From: Bacteroidales bacterium UBA1208
GTDB taxonomy: Bacteria > Bacteroidota > Bacteroidia > Bacteroidales > P3
Reading direction: 5' to 3'
DNA: 35,486 nucleotides
NCBI GenBank assembly: GCA_002309955.1
Contig: DBXQ01000027.1
Coordinates: forward strand, 240 to 35,725
Part shown: in pieces, positions 1 through 8,288 of the stretch
Position numbering within the stretch: the stretch's first letter is position 1
How the letters are laid out: each line of letters opens with the position of its first letter
Notes under the pieces: generated by a model
The model's input: only the letters and a program-made list of their open reading frames with translations
The model's database searches: none
What the model was told of the DNA's origin: nothing
Made by a program: the position numbers and the translations under genes

Positions 1-22
1 TATTCAGTTGAGCTAAGGAGCC
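1..22 (-). tRNA. 5' end of a tRNA (partial, runs off the left edge; Arg possible)
   Basis: Read on the minus strand, position 22 to 1 gives a 7-nt acceptor strand GGCTCCT, the TA linker at positions 8-9, a D-stem GCTC and the start of a D-loop AACTGAATA. This is the normal tRNA 5' layout. Only 22 nt are visible, so the anticodon is outside the window. The D-loop wording resembles bacterial tRNA-Arg(ACG), but that is a memory-based guess. A promoter sits about 40 nt upstream and points the same way, which supports a real transcribed RNA gene. The loop shows GA where most tRNAs have GG. Confidence 0.6.
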
Positions 23-60
23 ATCCATTCACTTTCTTGATCCCTCTGTGAAAGCGGTTG

Positions 61-90
61 CAAAGATACAACTTTTTTCTAATGTACAAA
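61..90 (-). promoter_or_regulatory. Bacteroidota-type promoter for the tRNA
   Basis: On the minus strand a -33 TTTG (90-87) is followed after 18 nt by the -7 box TATCTTTG (68-61), close to the TTTG / TAnnTTTG consensus of Bacteroidota sigma-ABfr. It points toward the tRNA 5' end at position 22. Positions 57-80 are identical to 23660-23683, another promoter in this window. The -7 box is flanked by GTTG and CAAC, making a small inverted repeat. Confidence 0.65.
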
Positions 91-167
91 ATTTTTTTTT
101 CTTTTTTTTACGAAGTTATAGACTAACAATTTGATATTTTGTACTTTGAATATAAATATTTTTTTAT

Positions 168-707
168 TCAACGCAGGTCTGACAGTTTGCATTTGTACAC
201 TTCCCGATAGAGAATTTCGCGAATTTCGTTAAATTCCTCCTCGTCCAACTCGTATTTCGTCATAACTATCATAGGAACAGTTATTTGGTCTTCATGATAG
301 GAAGGCTGGATATAGTCGTAAGGGTTGGAATAGAGTCCCATACTTTCATAGAAATCAATACGATGCTCGGAAGTCTCGTCGTGTGCACGTTCTACTTCGA
401 GTACCACCTGTTGTTTCTGCTGGGAGAGGAAATTGAGAAAGACTGCCTTGCCAAGCCCTTGGTTGCGGAGGTCTTCATCGATGGCGAAATGCTCAATGTA
501 GACGAAATTGTCAAATGTCCAATAGGTGAGGATGCCTATTGGTTCGTCGCCGTCGTCGTTGGTGGCGACCATGAAATGGAATTTGTCTTTGTTACGATGC
601 TTCAACTCCCCGAAAGGAGGTCGTTCTTCGTCGGGAAAAGCCGACTCAAATAGATCTTTGGCGAAATGCGGATGGTCGGATTGCGAAAGGTCTGTTAATT
701 GTATCAT
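168..707 (-). CDS. GNAT family N-acetyltransferase
   Basis: This 179-residue protein is a single-domain GNAT fold enzyme that would move an acetyl group from acetyl-CoA to an amine; the substrate cannot be read from sequence. The acetyl-CoA pyrophosphate loop RNQGLG lies at residues 81-86, just after strand beta-4 (YIEHFAI). A later segment holding HRIDFYESMGL matches motif B, with the aromatic that often contacts CoA. The N-terminal region is acidic and the C-terminal 25 residues form a charged helix. It is cytoplasmic, with no signal peptide. It lies 61 nt downstream of the outer-membrane protein gene on the same strand, with no clear promoter between, so it may be the last gene of the sigma-factor transcript. 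Confidence 0.8.
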   Translation of the reverse strand: MIQLTDLSQSDHPHFAKDLFESAFPDEERPPFGELKHRNKDKFHFMVATNDDGDEPIGILTYWTFDNFVYIEHFAIDEDLRNQGLGKAVFLNFLSQQKQQVVLEVERAHDETSEHRIDFYESMGLYSNPYDYIQPSYHEDQITVPMIVMTKYELDEEEFNEIREILYREVYKCKLSDLR

Positions 708-768
708 TATTTTTGTTTGTTATGTAAGGTATTGTGCCTTTGGCGGGCAGGAACCCGCAAGCAGGCAG

Positions 769-1677
769 TTATTTCTTGAAAAGGGCGAAATTGTTGATAT
801 TGAAACGGGCGAAAACTGTGTGTTGCAGAGCGAAGCAGTCGTTGTCGTTGTATCCTTTGTATTTGGTTTGCATGTAGCGGCAAGCATAGCCGAAATCGAC
901 GGTGGCACCGGACAGATTGTAGCCGAGAGCCACGGCGGCGAGGGAGCCGAAGCCTATGCCGCCTTGGTTGATGTAGTCGTAGGAACCCGCACCGGAATAG
1001 GGGCTTTGGCCGCCCCAGACATCAAGGATGCTGTAGGTGTGGCCGGCGATGACCATGCCGTTTTCGGTGACTTTGGTATTGTTGATATCGACTCCGAAGG
1101 AGAGTTCGAGGTCGAGGAGTTTGGTGAGCGGCATGCGTTTGAGGATGGAGAAGTCGATAAGGATGCGTTTTTCGAGGCCGAAGATGTCGCACGCCACATA
1201 CTGACGGCTGCCCGGGATGCCGACACCGTTGTCGCTGGAGAGAAGAAACTGGCCGGCAGCGGTGAGTTGGCTGAAATCGAAGTTGAGCATCCAACCCCAT
1301 CCGCTGTTGTAGTCGTAGCGCAGACCTGCGCCGATTTGGTAGGTGAGCTTATAGTACATGCCGGGGTATTCGACAATGGTGAAGGCGCCATAGGATGGGA
1401 TGGCACTGGGCGAGATGAGGCCTTGGTTGACGAGGCTGGTCCATATCTGTGTGCCGTATTGCTCGGAACGGAGCACGCGGTCAATGGTGTTGTCGTTGCC
1501 GGGGCGTCCGCTATAGAAGTTGGCTTGTTTGGCGTTGGGGATGAGAAGACCTGCATCGACGACGAGGGAGAGGCCAGTGATGCGGGTCTGGGACGCTGAG
1601 GATTTCTTTTTCTGTGCCTGGAGTGGAAGGGAGCAGACGAGGATGGCAAGGAGGAAAATGGATATTCGTTGTTTCAT
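769..1677 (-). CDS. Outer-membrane beta-barrel-like protein, function unknown
   Basis: The 302-residue product starts with a signal peptide (residues 1-21, hydrophobic core IFLLAILVC, ending in LQA before Q). The mature part is rich in alternating polar and hydrophobic stretches with many Tyr, Gly and Asn, as in small outer-membrane barrels, and ends in a strand-like segment rich in Phe. I recognise no enzyme motif. Its ATG overlaps the stop codon of the sigma-factor gene by 4 nt (ATGA), so the two are co-translated. That coupling suggests an envelope protein tied to its own sigma factor, though that role is inference. A porin-like or surface lipid-binding barrel cannot be separated here. Confidence 0.7.
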   Translation of the reverse strand: MKQRISIFLLAILVCSLPLQAQKKKSSASQTRITGLSLVVDAGLLIPNAKQANFYSGRPGNDNTIDRVLRSEQYGTQIWTSLVNQGLISPSAIPSYGAFTIVEYPGMYYKLTYQIGAGLRYDYNSGWGWMLNFDFSQLTAAGQFLLSSDNGVGIPGSRQYVACDIFGLEKRILIDFSILKRMPLTKLLDLELSFGVDINNTKVTENGMVIAGHTYSILDVWGGQSPYSGAGSYDYINQGGIGFGSLAAVALGYNLSGATVDFGYACRYMQTKYKGYNDNDCFALQHTVFARFNINNFALFKK

Positions 1678-2279
1678 AGACTTTGTTTTTGTGACTTGAT
1701 GATTTCGGCGAGTAGGAGCCGGGCTCGGCGAAGCTGGATTTTGACAGTGCCGAGGGGAATGTTTAGTTTGCGGGAAATTTCCTCATACGACAATTCTTCG
1801 AAGTAGCGCATGTTGACGATGCGGCGGTAGCGAGGGGCGAGACGGTCGACCAATTCACGGACAAGTTTGTCGCGCTGGCGGGAGATGAGTTCCTCTTCGG
1901 GGTTGGGGTCTTCAGAGGGGATGGGGTATTCAAAGGCTTCATCGTCGTCGGAAACCGACATGGAGTTGAGCGAGACAAGACGCATGTGTTGTCGACGGAT
2001 GAAGTCAATGCCATGGTTGCTGGCGATGGAGAAGAGCCATGTGGCGAAGGTGTTTTGCGGAGTGTAGGAGGAGAGTTGGCAGAAGGCCTTTCCGAAAGCT
2101 TCCATAGTAAGGTCGTCGGCATCGACAGGGCTGTGCGTCATGCGGAGGAGCATCAAATATATGGGCTCGCGGTAAAAACGCATAAGATCGGCATAAGCTC
2201 GTTGGTCGCCTTTGTCGCGGGCGGCAATAACGAGCTGATAATCACGCTGTGCCTTTTCGTTGGAAAGGAAAGGTTCCAT
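1674..2279 (-). CDS. RNA polymerase sigma factor, sigma-70 family (ECF type)
   Basis: At 201 residues this has the two-domain layout of an extracytoplasmic-function sigma factor. Region 2 spans about residues 30-97, with the acidic DADDLTMEAF segment for core binding and TWLFSIASNHGIDFIRR for promoter melting. An acidic linker follows (about 105-130). Region 4 lies at about 147-190 and carries a helix-turn-helix with YEEISRKLNIPLGTVK. No anti-sigma gene of the FecR type is visible; the gene is instead coupled by a 4-nt overlap to an outer-membrane protein. The upstream glycosyltransferase gene ends 26 nt before it on the same strand, so all may share the promoter near 3490. Confidence 0.9.
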   Translation of the reverse strand: MEPFLSNEKAQRDYQLVIAARDKGDQRAYADLMRFYREPIYLMLLRMTHSPVDADDLTMEAFGKAFCQLSSYTPQNTFATWLFSIASNHGIDFIRRQHMRLVSLNSMSVSDDDEAFEYPIPSEDPNPEEELISRQRDKLVRELVDRLAPRYRRIVNMRYFEELSYEEISRKLNIPLGTVKIQLRRARLLLAEIIKSQKQSL

Positions 2280-2305
2280 GCCTTTTTGACCGTTATTTCA
2301 GTTAA

Positions 2306-3460
2306 TTATTTCTTCGATAACGGGAATATGGATAAAAAAGTATTTGCAACGAGAAAATAAATTTCAAAAAGAGGCGAAAGGATGTAGACGATAGGTTTCA
2401 CGGTAAGGCGGCGAGTGGCCTGCGCAACCGAGATTATCTGCCATGCAAGCTTGAGAGCAAGGGCGGCGGCGAGGATTTGCCAGGGGAAGGTGCCAAGAGC
2501 CAGAAGGAGGGCACCGGCGAGGTAGAAGAGGAAAACATTGAGCGGCTTGGCGAACCGTGAGCATTTGAGCCAGAAACTGTAGAAAGCGTGGGTTACGATG
2601 CGGTGCTTGCGATAGCGGTGCCACTGGAGAAATGTGGGTTGGGGCTGGACAATGGTGTAAGCATCGGGATTGAGAACTACGGCGGTGTTGCGTCGGCGCG
2701 AATTCTGGTTGACAAACATGTCGTCGGCACCGTCGGGGATATTGTAGTGATAGATGAATCCATCGTTTTTGAGGAATAGGCTGCGGCGGTAGCTAAGATT
2801 GCGGCCATTGCCGGTGAACGGATGCCGAAGGGCGGCAGCACCCAGATATTCGACACTATAGTCGAGGTTATCGTATTGTTGCAGCCAGTTGAAGAGGGAT
2901 GGTTTGTAGGCGATGCCGCAATAGCCAAGGACGATGTCGATATGGTTGTTGACATAGCCTTTCACCATGGAGCGTATCCAACTGAAATTAGTGGTGTCCA
3001 TAGGCATACATTCGGGTTCGGCAAGGAGGAGAATATCGTTTTTGGCCGATTTGATTCCGATGGAGAAGGGGTATTTGAGCCCTTGGTAGCCATTGGCATT
3101 CTCGAGAAGGGTGACGATTTTGAGGTTTTTGTAGTTCTCGGAAAGGAGACGGAGGATAAACTGGGTGTCGTCGGAGGAGAGGTAATCGACAACCACCACC
3201 TCAAAATCGGGGTAGTCTTGTTCAAGGAGATAGACGAGATTGGTGCGCAGCCATTCGCCGTCGTTCTGAGCAGTGAGAATCACCGAGACCGGGGGCAGAT
3301 TGTCGGAGTCGGTGTTTTTTGATTTGCGGGAATAGCCTTTGTAGTGCCCGATGCGGAAGTAAAAAAGACCGTAGTATAGACACAAAATAACCAGACTTAA
3401 TGCCATTACGGCAGTCAATGCCATAGTGCAAGGGTCTGTAAGAACATGAGTAAAGTCCAT
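2306..3460 (-). CDS. Membrane-anchored family 2 glycosyltransferase
   Basis: The 384-residue protein has one N-terminal membrane helix (about 15-35), a GT-A catalytic domain (about 57-290) and hydrophobic C-terminal helices (about 308-332 and 355-380). GT2 hallmarks are PVSVILTAQNDGEWL, VVVVDYLSSDDT, TGNGRNLSYRR and the acceptor-side QWHRYRKHR, which resembles the Q/RxxRW motif. The usual metal-binding DxD is replaced by EPE in LLLAEPECMP, an oddity. It probably adds a sugar to an envelope glycan at the inner membrane. It lies first in a leftward run (glycosyltransferase, sigma factor, barrel protein, GNAT) and has its own promoter, divergent from tgt. Confidence 0.85.
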   Translation of the reverse strand: MDFTHVLTDPCTMALTAVMALSLVILCLYYGLFYFRIGHYKGYSRKSKNTDSDNLPPVSVILTAQNDGEWLRTNLVYLLEQDYPDFEVVVVDYLSSDDTQFILRLLSENYKNLKIVTLLENANGYQGLKYPFSIGIKSAKNDILLLAEPECMPMDTTNFSWIRSMVKGYVNNHIDIVLGYCGIAYKPSLFNWLQQYDNLDYSVEYLGAAALRHPFTGNGRNLSYRRSLFLKNDGFIYHYNIPDGADDMFVNQNSRRRNTAVVLNPDAYTIVQPQPTFLQWHRYRKHRIVTHAFYSFWLKCSRFAKPLNVFLFYLAGALLLALGTFPWQILAAALALKLAWQIISVAQATRRLTVKPIVYILSPLFEIYFLVANTFLSIFPLSKK

Positions 3461-3484
3461 TTTAGGTGCGATTAATTTTTATTG

Positions 3485-3492
3485 CAAAAATA
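3485..3492 (-). promoter_or_regulatory. -7 promoter element for the leftward glycosyltransferase-sigma run
   Basis: TATTTTTG on the minus strand lies 25 nt before the glycosyltransferase ATG. It is back to back with the rightward tgt promoter, so the roughly 130-nt gap is a divergent promoter region. No clear -33 TTTG is seen. Confidence 0.5.
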
Positions 3493-3504
3493 TGTATTAT
3501 TTTT

Positions 3505-3526
3505 GATTTTTTTTGTATCTTTGCAG
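3505..3526 (+). promoter_or_regulatory. Promoter of tgt (-7 TATCTTTG at 3516-3523)
   Basis: A run of eight T, then G, then TATCTTTG, then CAG. The 22-nt block is identical to 15665-15686 upstream of the GWxTD gene. The tgt ATG follows 64 nt after the -7 box. Confidence 0.65.
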
Positions 3527-3587
3527 AATGAAATATCAACCGATTGTTCATAACTAAATGTTCTGACACGCTGAAAAGTTGATAATT

Positions 3588-4718
3588 ATGAAGTTCAAGA
3601 TAGAGCAAGAGGACCAAAAAAGCTGTGCGCGAGCTGGATTTATTTCAACAGCACACGGTGAGATAGCCACGCCTATATTCATGCCTGTGGGTACCGCGGG
3701 CAGTGTTAAGGCCGTGCACCGCCATGAGTTGTATGAAGACGTGAAGGCTCAGATTATTTTGGGCAATACATACCATCTGTTTCTCCGTCCGGGGCTTGAC
3801 ATACTGAAGGCTGCGGGAGGATTGCACGGCTTTGCCGGCTGGGAACGCCCATTACTTACCGACAGCGGTGGATTCCAAGTGTTTTCACTGGCCGAGAACA
3901 GGAAAATCAAAGAGGAAGGATGCACTTTCCAATCGCATATTGACGGAAGCCGTCACTTCTTTTCGCCCGAAGGGGTGATGGATATTGAGCGCGTGATAGG
4001 TGCCGACATTATGATGGCTTTTGACGAGTGCGCTCCCGGCGAATCGGACTACCGCTACGCCAAACGTTCAATGGAGCTGACACACCGCTGGCTTGACCGA
4101 TGCATAACAAGATTTGAGGAAACCGAACCGCTGTATGGCTATCACCAAAGCCTTTTCCCTATTGTACAGGGGTGCAAGTATGCCGATTTACGGCGGGTGT
4201 CGGCCGAATATATTGCATCGAAGGGTGCTGAGGGGAACGCCATTGGGGGGTTGGCGGTGGGTGAGCCGACGGAAACGATGTATGAGATGATTGAGGTGGT
4301 GAACGCTATCCTGCCGAAGGACAGGCCGCGGTATTTGATGGGTGTGGGGACTCCCGCCAATATTTTGGAGGCTATCGGCCGCGGGGTGGATATGTTCGAT
4401 TGTGTCATGCCTACCCGCAACGGCCGCAACGGCCTGCTGTTTACTGCCCACGGCACTATCAATATCAAGAACAAGAAGTGGGAGTGCTGTTTTGACGTTA
4501 TCGACCCGGAGGGCACAGCCCTGTGCGACAGGAGCTATACTTTAGCCTATCTTCACCATCTGATTCGCGCTGAAGAGATTTTAGGTCTGCAGATTTGCTC
4601 GATTCATAATCTTGCTTTCTATATGTGGTTGGTGGGGTCGGCACGGCAGCATATTGTGGCGGGTGACTATACGGAATGGATGTCGCGCATTCTGCCTGAA
4701 CTGGGGAGAAGACTATAG
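3588..4718 (+). CDS. tgt: Queuine/preQ1 tRNA-guanine transglycosylase
   Basis: This 376-residue enzyme exchanges guanine-34 for preQ1 in tRNAs with GUN anticodons. The catalytic DSGGFQ begins at residue 92, the nucleophile is D271 in DMFDCVMPTRNGRNG, and the GGLAVGEP substrate loop is intact. Start: the ATG at 3588 gives MKFKIEQ; a TTG nine nt earlier is less likely. Oddity: the zinc site of the family is CxCxxC plus His. With a constant offset of 7 to the E. coli numbering, the three cysteines align with G309, A311 and D314, while the His (H340) is kept; a lone C313 sits nearby. Other queuosine genes are not in the window. It has its own promoter. Confidence 0.95.
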   Translation: MKFKIEQEDQKSCARAGFISTAHGEIATPIFMPVGTAGSVKAVHRHELYEDVKAQIILGNTYHLFLRPGLDILKAAGGLHGFAGWERPLLTDSGGFQVFSLAENRKIKEEGCTFQSHIDGSRHFFSPEGVMDIERVIGADIMMAFDECAPGESDYRYAKRSMELTHRWLDRCITRFEETEPLYGYHQSLFPIVQGCKYADLRRVSAEYIASKGAEGNAIGGLAVGEPTETMYEMIEVVNAILPKDRPRYLMGVGTPANILEAIGRGVDMFDCVMPTRNGRNGLLFTAHGTINIKNKKWECCFDVIDPEGTALCDRSYTLAYLHHLIRAEEILGLQICSIHNLAFYMWLVGSARQHIVAGDYTEWMSRILPELGRRL

Positions 4719-4813
4719 GATGCATGATTGTCTGATGTGCATATCCATTCACCAAACACCAAGGGAATCAATCTATACAAGCGAATAATTAAAACCAAAA
4801 TATATTAAACATC

Positions 4814-7669
4814 ATGAAACATGTAGTAATATTCCTGACTTTGGCGGCGTTGGGTTTTTGTAGTATAACGATGGCACAATCAATAAATTGTCCGGGATTG
4901 CAGAATCCGACCTCGTTCAATTCGATGTCGTTTGATGTGGGGAGCTGGACTGCACGTGTGGGCGACCGTATTGAGGGTTCGGGCGGGAGCACGGGTTCGA
5001 ATGTGCTGAGCACTTGCAGCCGTCCCAACTGGCCTGTGCTGAGGAACGATGCAAACATTCTTTCGGCCACGCACAATTCGGGCTTTGACAACGACCGTTG
5101 CGCCTGCAACCACTGCACGCTTTTTGACGGTCACGACCAGCGTTTCCGCATTTATACTTCGGCTGATGCGGGAATGGATTTGTTTACTGTCAATGCGGCA
5201 GGTCAGGGCATGCAACGCATCCCGCCGGGGCACACGACGAGTATCCGTCTGGGCGATATGCGCGCCACGGGTCAATGCATCAACAGCACCCGTACTACGG
5301 GCAACAACAAGGGGGCTGAGGCTCTTTTTTACACGATGATGGTGACTCCGATGAATGCTTTGCTATTTATCGACTATGCGATTGTGACGTGCCGTTATGA
5401 CCATTCCCCACGGGAGGCAGGGGAGTTCCTGATAAGAGTGTGCGGCAAGAACAGTTCTACGGGCCAATGGAACAATTTCCCGTTGAACGACGACTTGTGG
5501 TTCAACATATCGGCGCCTGCGGTGACGGGTACCGTTTCGGCTCCGTGGGTGACAGGTTTTTCGGGATCCCCCACTTCGGCCGGCGCCACGAGTTGTTGCT
5601 ATTGCTACAAGCCATGGACACGCGTAGCCATCAGTTTGATTAACTATCTGTATGACTCGGTGCGTGTGGAGATGTATACGAGCGACTGTATTTACGATGT
5701 GGATCCGATTTATGCGTATATTGCAGGGAGCTGCCAGCCGATGGAGATCCGGGCTTCGGGCTGTCCTCAAGGTATTTCGGACGCTGTCGATACGCTGAAA
5801 GCTCCCGAAGGGCTGATTTCGTACACGTGGTATGTGTCGGAGGACGGCTACGAGGGGAGCACGACCAATTCTACGTATATGAACACTCTGCCGTTCCGTC
5901 AGTTAGGGCCTACCTCCACAAGCAATGTCCATGTGGCCCGTACCGATGAGTTCATCACTACCATGGCCGACATCAGCCGCGACATTCAGGTGGGCGACAC
6001 TGTGGGTGTCACAACATATAAATGCATTATGACTTCGGCAATGGATCCCGAAAAACCGTTCGAGTCGACGGTGTATACGAAGGTTAGTAACATCAAGCCT
6101 GTTATCAATGCCCAGTTCACCACCTACTGTCTCGACACCTCCGTCTTGGTTATGGAGGCCTTAGGCAGAGTGCCTTACCAGGGACCCGATGCACCGAAGA
6201 TCGACCATAGCAAGACCCGATGGGAAGTGCATCAGGGCAGTACGCCCGACACTCCCTTGGAAGCAGAGTTGTTTGGCGACACAGCCGTATTCAGAACCAA
6301 TGAAACAGGCGACTATGCCGTGGTGTTGACCATGTATCTCGAGGACAGCACCTGCTATACCACAAAAGTGTACACCGTGCATATCGACACTCCACCCTCC
6401 ACAAAAATCAGCATCAGCAAACGGACACTCTGCGTGGGCGACGAAACCACCATCACAGACCTGACAGAGAATGTGGCCAAAAGGGTGTGGGTATTTGCGG
6501 ACACGACCATCAGCAGCGAGGTGTCGGGTCTGGCGGGGACGGCAAGCATTACGCGCGATTTTGAAAACTTCGAAAACCCCTTTATGCTGATTACCACCAA
6601 TGCTGCGGATTGTTCAGACACGCTGTACGACACTATCTATTTCTTCCATGACCCTGAAATCAACTTCAGCCAGGACACAATTATCTGCAACGGTCACGAA
6701 GCTCACGTGAGGGCATCCACTTCCGTGTCGGGTTGCACGTTCGCCTGGTACCGCCATCTGAACCAGGCCGGCGAGGAGCCTATCTGCCGAGGTGATGTGC
6801 TGTATGTGCGTCCCACACAGCCCCGAACCACTTATTACCTGAAGATTACCGCCGAGGCGGGTTGCGTGGCGTGGGACAGCGTGAGGCTGTCGCTTCTTTC
6901 CACACGCATTGTCGCCTCTCCCAAGCATGCCAAACACTGCCCCGGCGACACTGTGTTGCTGACGGGTGAGGGTGCCTTGTGGTATGAATGGAGCAGTTAT
7001 CCTCCCGACCCCGGACTGGCAGGTCAGGAACACAACCAAACCATAGCCGTGTCGCCCAATGAGGACACGCGTTACTTCTTGGTAGGCTATGCCGCCGACA
7101 GCTGCGACATTGCCGCCATCGACATCCTCGTCAAAAAAGTCCCGCTCCCCATCATCGATTTTGAATACACTCCCCGTTATATCGACATGGAAATCCCCGT
7201 GGTCAACCTGACCGACAATTCAGAACACTCCGACCATTCCCAATGGCTCTTCGGCGATGGAGGTGTTGCCTCGGGAAAGAGCGTGACCCATCATTTCGAC
7301 ATCTATGCCAATAACTGCAACGAAGTGACCCTACGCAGCTTCAACGAGTTAGGATGCATGACCGACAGCACGTGGGTGATTGCCATCGACACTTTCGGTT
7401 TCTTCTGCCCCAACATATTTACCCCCGACAAGGCCACCAACAACGTGTTCAGCATCATCAACAAGAGCCACATGGAGACCTTCCACATCTCCATCTACAA
7501 CCGCGGCGGCGCACTTGTCTATACTTCCGACGATATCCATTTCAAATGGGATGGCACCCGCAACGGGAAGCCGTGCCCGCGAGGCGTATACCCCTACGTA
7601 ATCACCTACCAGCGCGAAGGCAGCCTGCAGAAATACCGGCTGAGCGGCTCCGTCACGCTTTTACGATGA
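4814..7669 (+). CDS. Large secreted protein with PKD-like region and T9SS type B C-terminal sorting domain
   Basis: The 951-residue product has a signal peptide (1-21, ending in MAQ). A cysteine-containing N-terminal half of unknown fold (about 25-330) is followed by several Ig/PKD-like segments. The clearest PKD-type motif is QWLFGDGG at about residues 808-815. The last 90 residues (from FFCPNIFTPDKATNNVF to the end) are the CHU_C / gliding-motility-associated sorting domain recognised by the type IX secretion system, with the internal FKWDGTRNGKPCPRGVY pattern. The protein should be exported across the outer membrane and attached or released. Its ligand is unknown. It stands 95 nt after tgt and 22 nt before rdgB, in the same direction but functionally unrelated to both. 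Confidence 0.85.
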   Translation: MKHVVIFLTLAALGFCSITMAQSINCPGLQNPTSFNSMSFDVGSWTARVGDRIEGSGGSTGSNVLSTCSRPNWPVLRNDANILSATHNSGFDNDRCACNHCTLFDGHDQRFRIYTSADAGMDLFTVNAAGQGMQRIPPGHTTSIRLGDMRATGQCINSTRTTGNNKGAEALFYTMMVTPMNALLFIDYAIVTCRYDHSPREAGEFLIRVCGKNSSTGQWNNFPLNDDLWFNISAPAVTGTVSAPWVTGFSGSPTSAGATSCCYCYKPWTRVAISLINYLYDSVRVEMYTSDCIYDVDPIYAYIAGSCQPMEIRASGCPQGISDAVDTLKAPEGLISYTWYVSEDGYEGSTTNSTYMNTLPFRQLGPTSTSNVHVARTDEFITTMADISRDIQVGDTVGVTTYKCIMTSAMDPEKPFESTVYTKVSNIKPVINAQFTTYCLDTSVLVMEALGRVPYQGPDAPKIDHSKTRWEVHQGSTPDTPLEAELFGDTAVFRTNETGDYAVVLTMYLEDSTCYTTKVYTVHIDTPPSTKISISKRTLCVGDETTITDLTENVAKRVWVFADTTISSEVSGLAGTASITRDFENFENPFMLITTNAADCSDTLYDTIYFFHDPEINFSQDTIICNGHEAHVRASTSVSGCTFAWYRHLNQAGEEPICRGDVLYVRPTQPRTTYYLKITAEAGCVAWDSVRLSLLSTRIVASPKHAKHCPGDTVLLTGEGALWYEWSSYPPDPGLAGQEHNQTIAVSPNEDTRYFLVGYAADSCDIAAIDILVKKVPLPIIDFEYTPRYIDMEIPVVNLTDNSEHSDHSQWLFGDGGVASGKSVTHHFDIYANNCNEVTLRSFNELGCMTDSTWVIAIDTFGFFCPNIFTPDKATNNVFSIINKSHMETFHISIYNRGGALVYTSDDIHFKWDGTRNGKPCPRGVYPYVITYQREGSLQKYRLSGSVTLLR

Positions 7670-7691
7670 CTAACGCTAAAACGAACCACCC

Positions 7692-8288
7692 GTGAGAGAA
7701 CTGATTTTTGCAACCAACAACAAACATAAATTAGAAGAGGTAAGCCAACTGCTGCTCGGCAAAGTGAAAATAACAAGCCTTGCCGAAGCAGGGTTGGAAG
7801 GCGAAATACCCGAAACCGCCGATACCCTGCAGGGCAATGCCCTGCAAAAAGCACAATGGGTGTGGGAACGCACAGGCAAAGACTGCTTTGCCGACGACAC
7901 AGGGTTGGAAGTAGAGGCACTCGGGGGAGCCCCCGGCGTATATAGCGCACGCTATGCGGGGGAACACTGTTCGTTTGACGACAATGTAAACAAGCTCCTC
8001 GAAAACATGCAGGGCAAAACCAATCGCAATGCCGCCTTCCGCACCGTGATCTGCCTCATAGAAAATGGTCAACCCCGCTACTTTGAAGGCAAAGTGGAAG
8101 GTTGCATATTGACCGAACGCTATGGTAAAGGCGGATTCGGTTACGACCCCATTTTCATGCCCGACCGCTTTGCTGTCAGCTTTGCCGAAATGCCCTTGGA
8201 AGTGAAAAACCAGATAAGCCATCGCGGCCTCGCCGTGAAACAGCTTGTGCAATACCTCGACCCCGCCAAACACCCCCCCGAGCCATGA
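7692..8288 (+). CDS. rdgB: Non-canonical purine NTP pyrophosphatase (RdgB/HAM1)
   Basis: The 198-residue protein matches the ITPase family in full length. It hydrolyses dITP, ITP and XTP to monophosphates, keeping deaminated purines out of nucleic acids. Visible motifs are ATNNKHKL (residues 7-14, phosphate binding), DDTGLEVEALGGAPGVYSAR (metal and base pocket) and GGFGYDPIF. The start is GTG at 7692; no in-frame ATG lies between it and the stop of the preceding gene. Its end overlaps the next gene by 4 nt (ATGA at 8285), and two more tight junctions follow, forming a purine-themed operon. Confidence 0.95.
   Translation: MRELIFATNNKHKLEEVSQLLLGKVKITSLAEAGLEGEIPETADTLQGNALQKAQWVWERTGKDCFADDTGLEVEALGGAPGVYSARYAGEHCSFDDNVNKLLENMQGKTNRNAAFRTVICLIENGQPRYFEGKVEGCILTERYGKGGFGYDPIFMPDRFAVSFAEMPLEVKNQISHRGLAVKQLVQYLDPAKHPPEP

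Noticed and set aside
526..1599. Long open frame on the plus strand opposite the barrel-protein gene
   Set aside because: It is a mirror of the real minus-strand gene, with low-complexity Val/Glu/Gly composition, no start signal and no recognisable domain.
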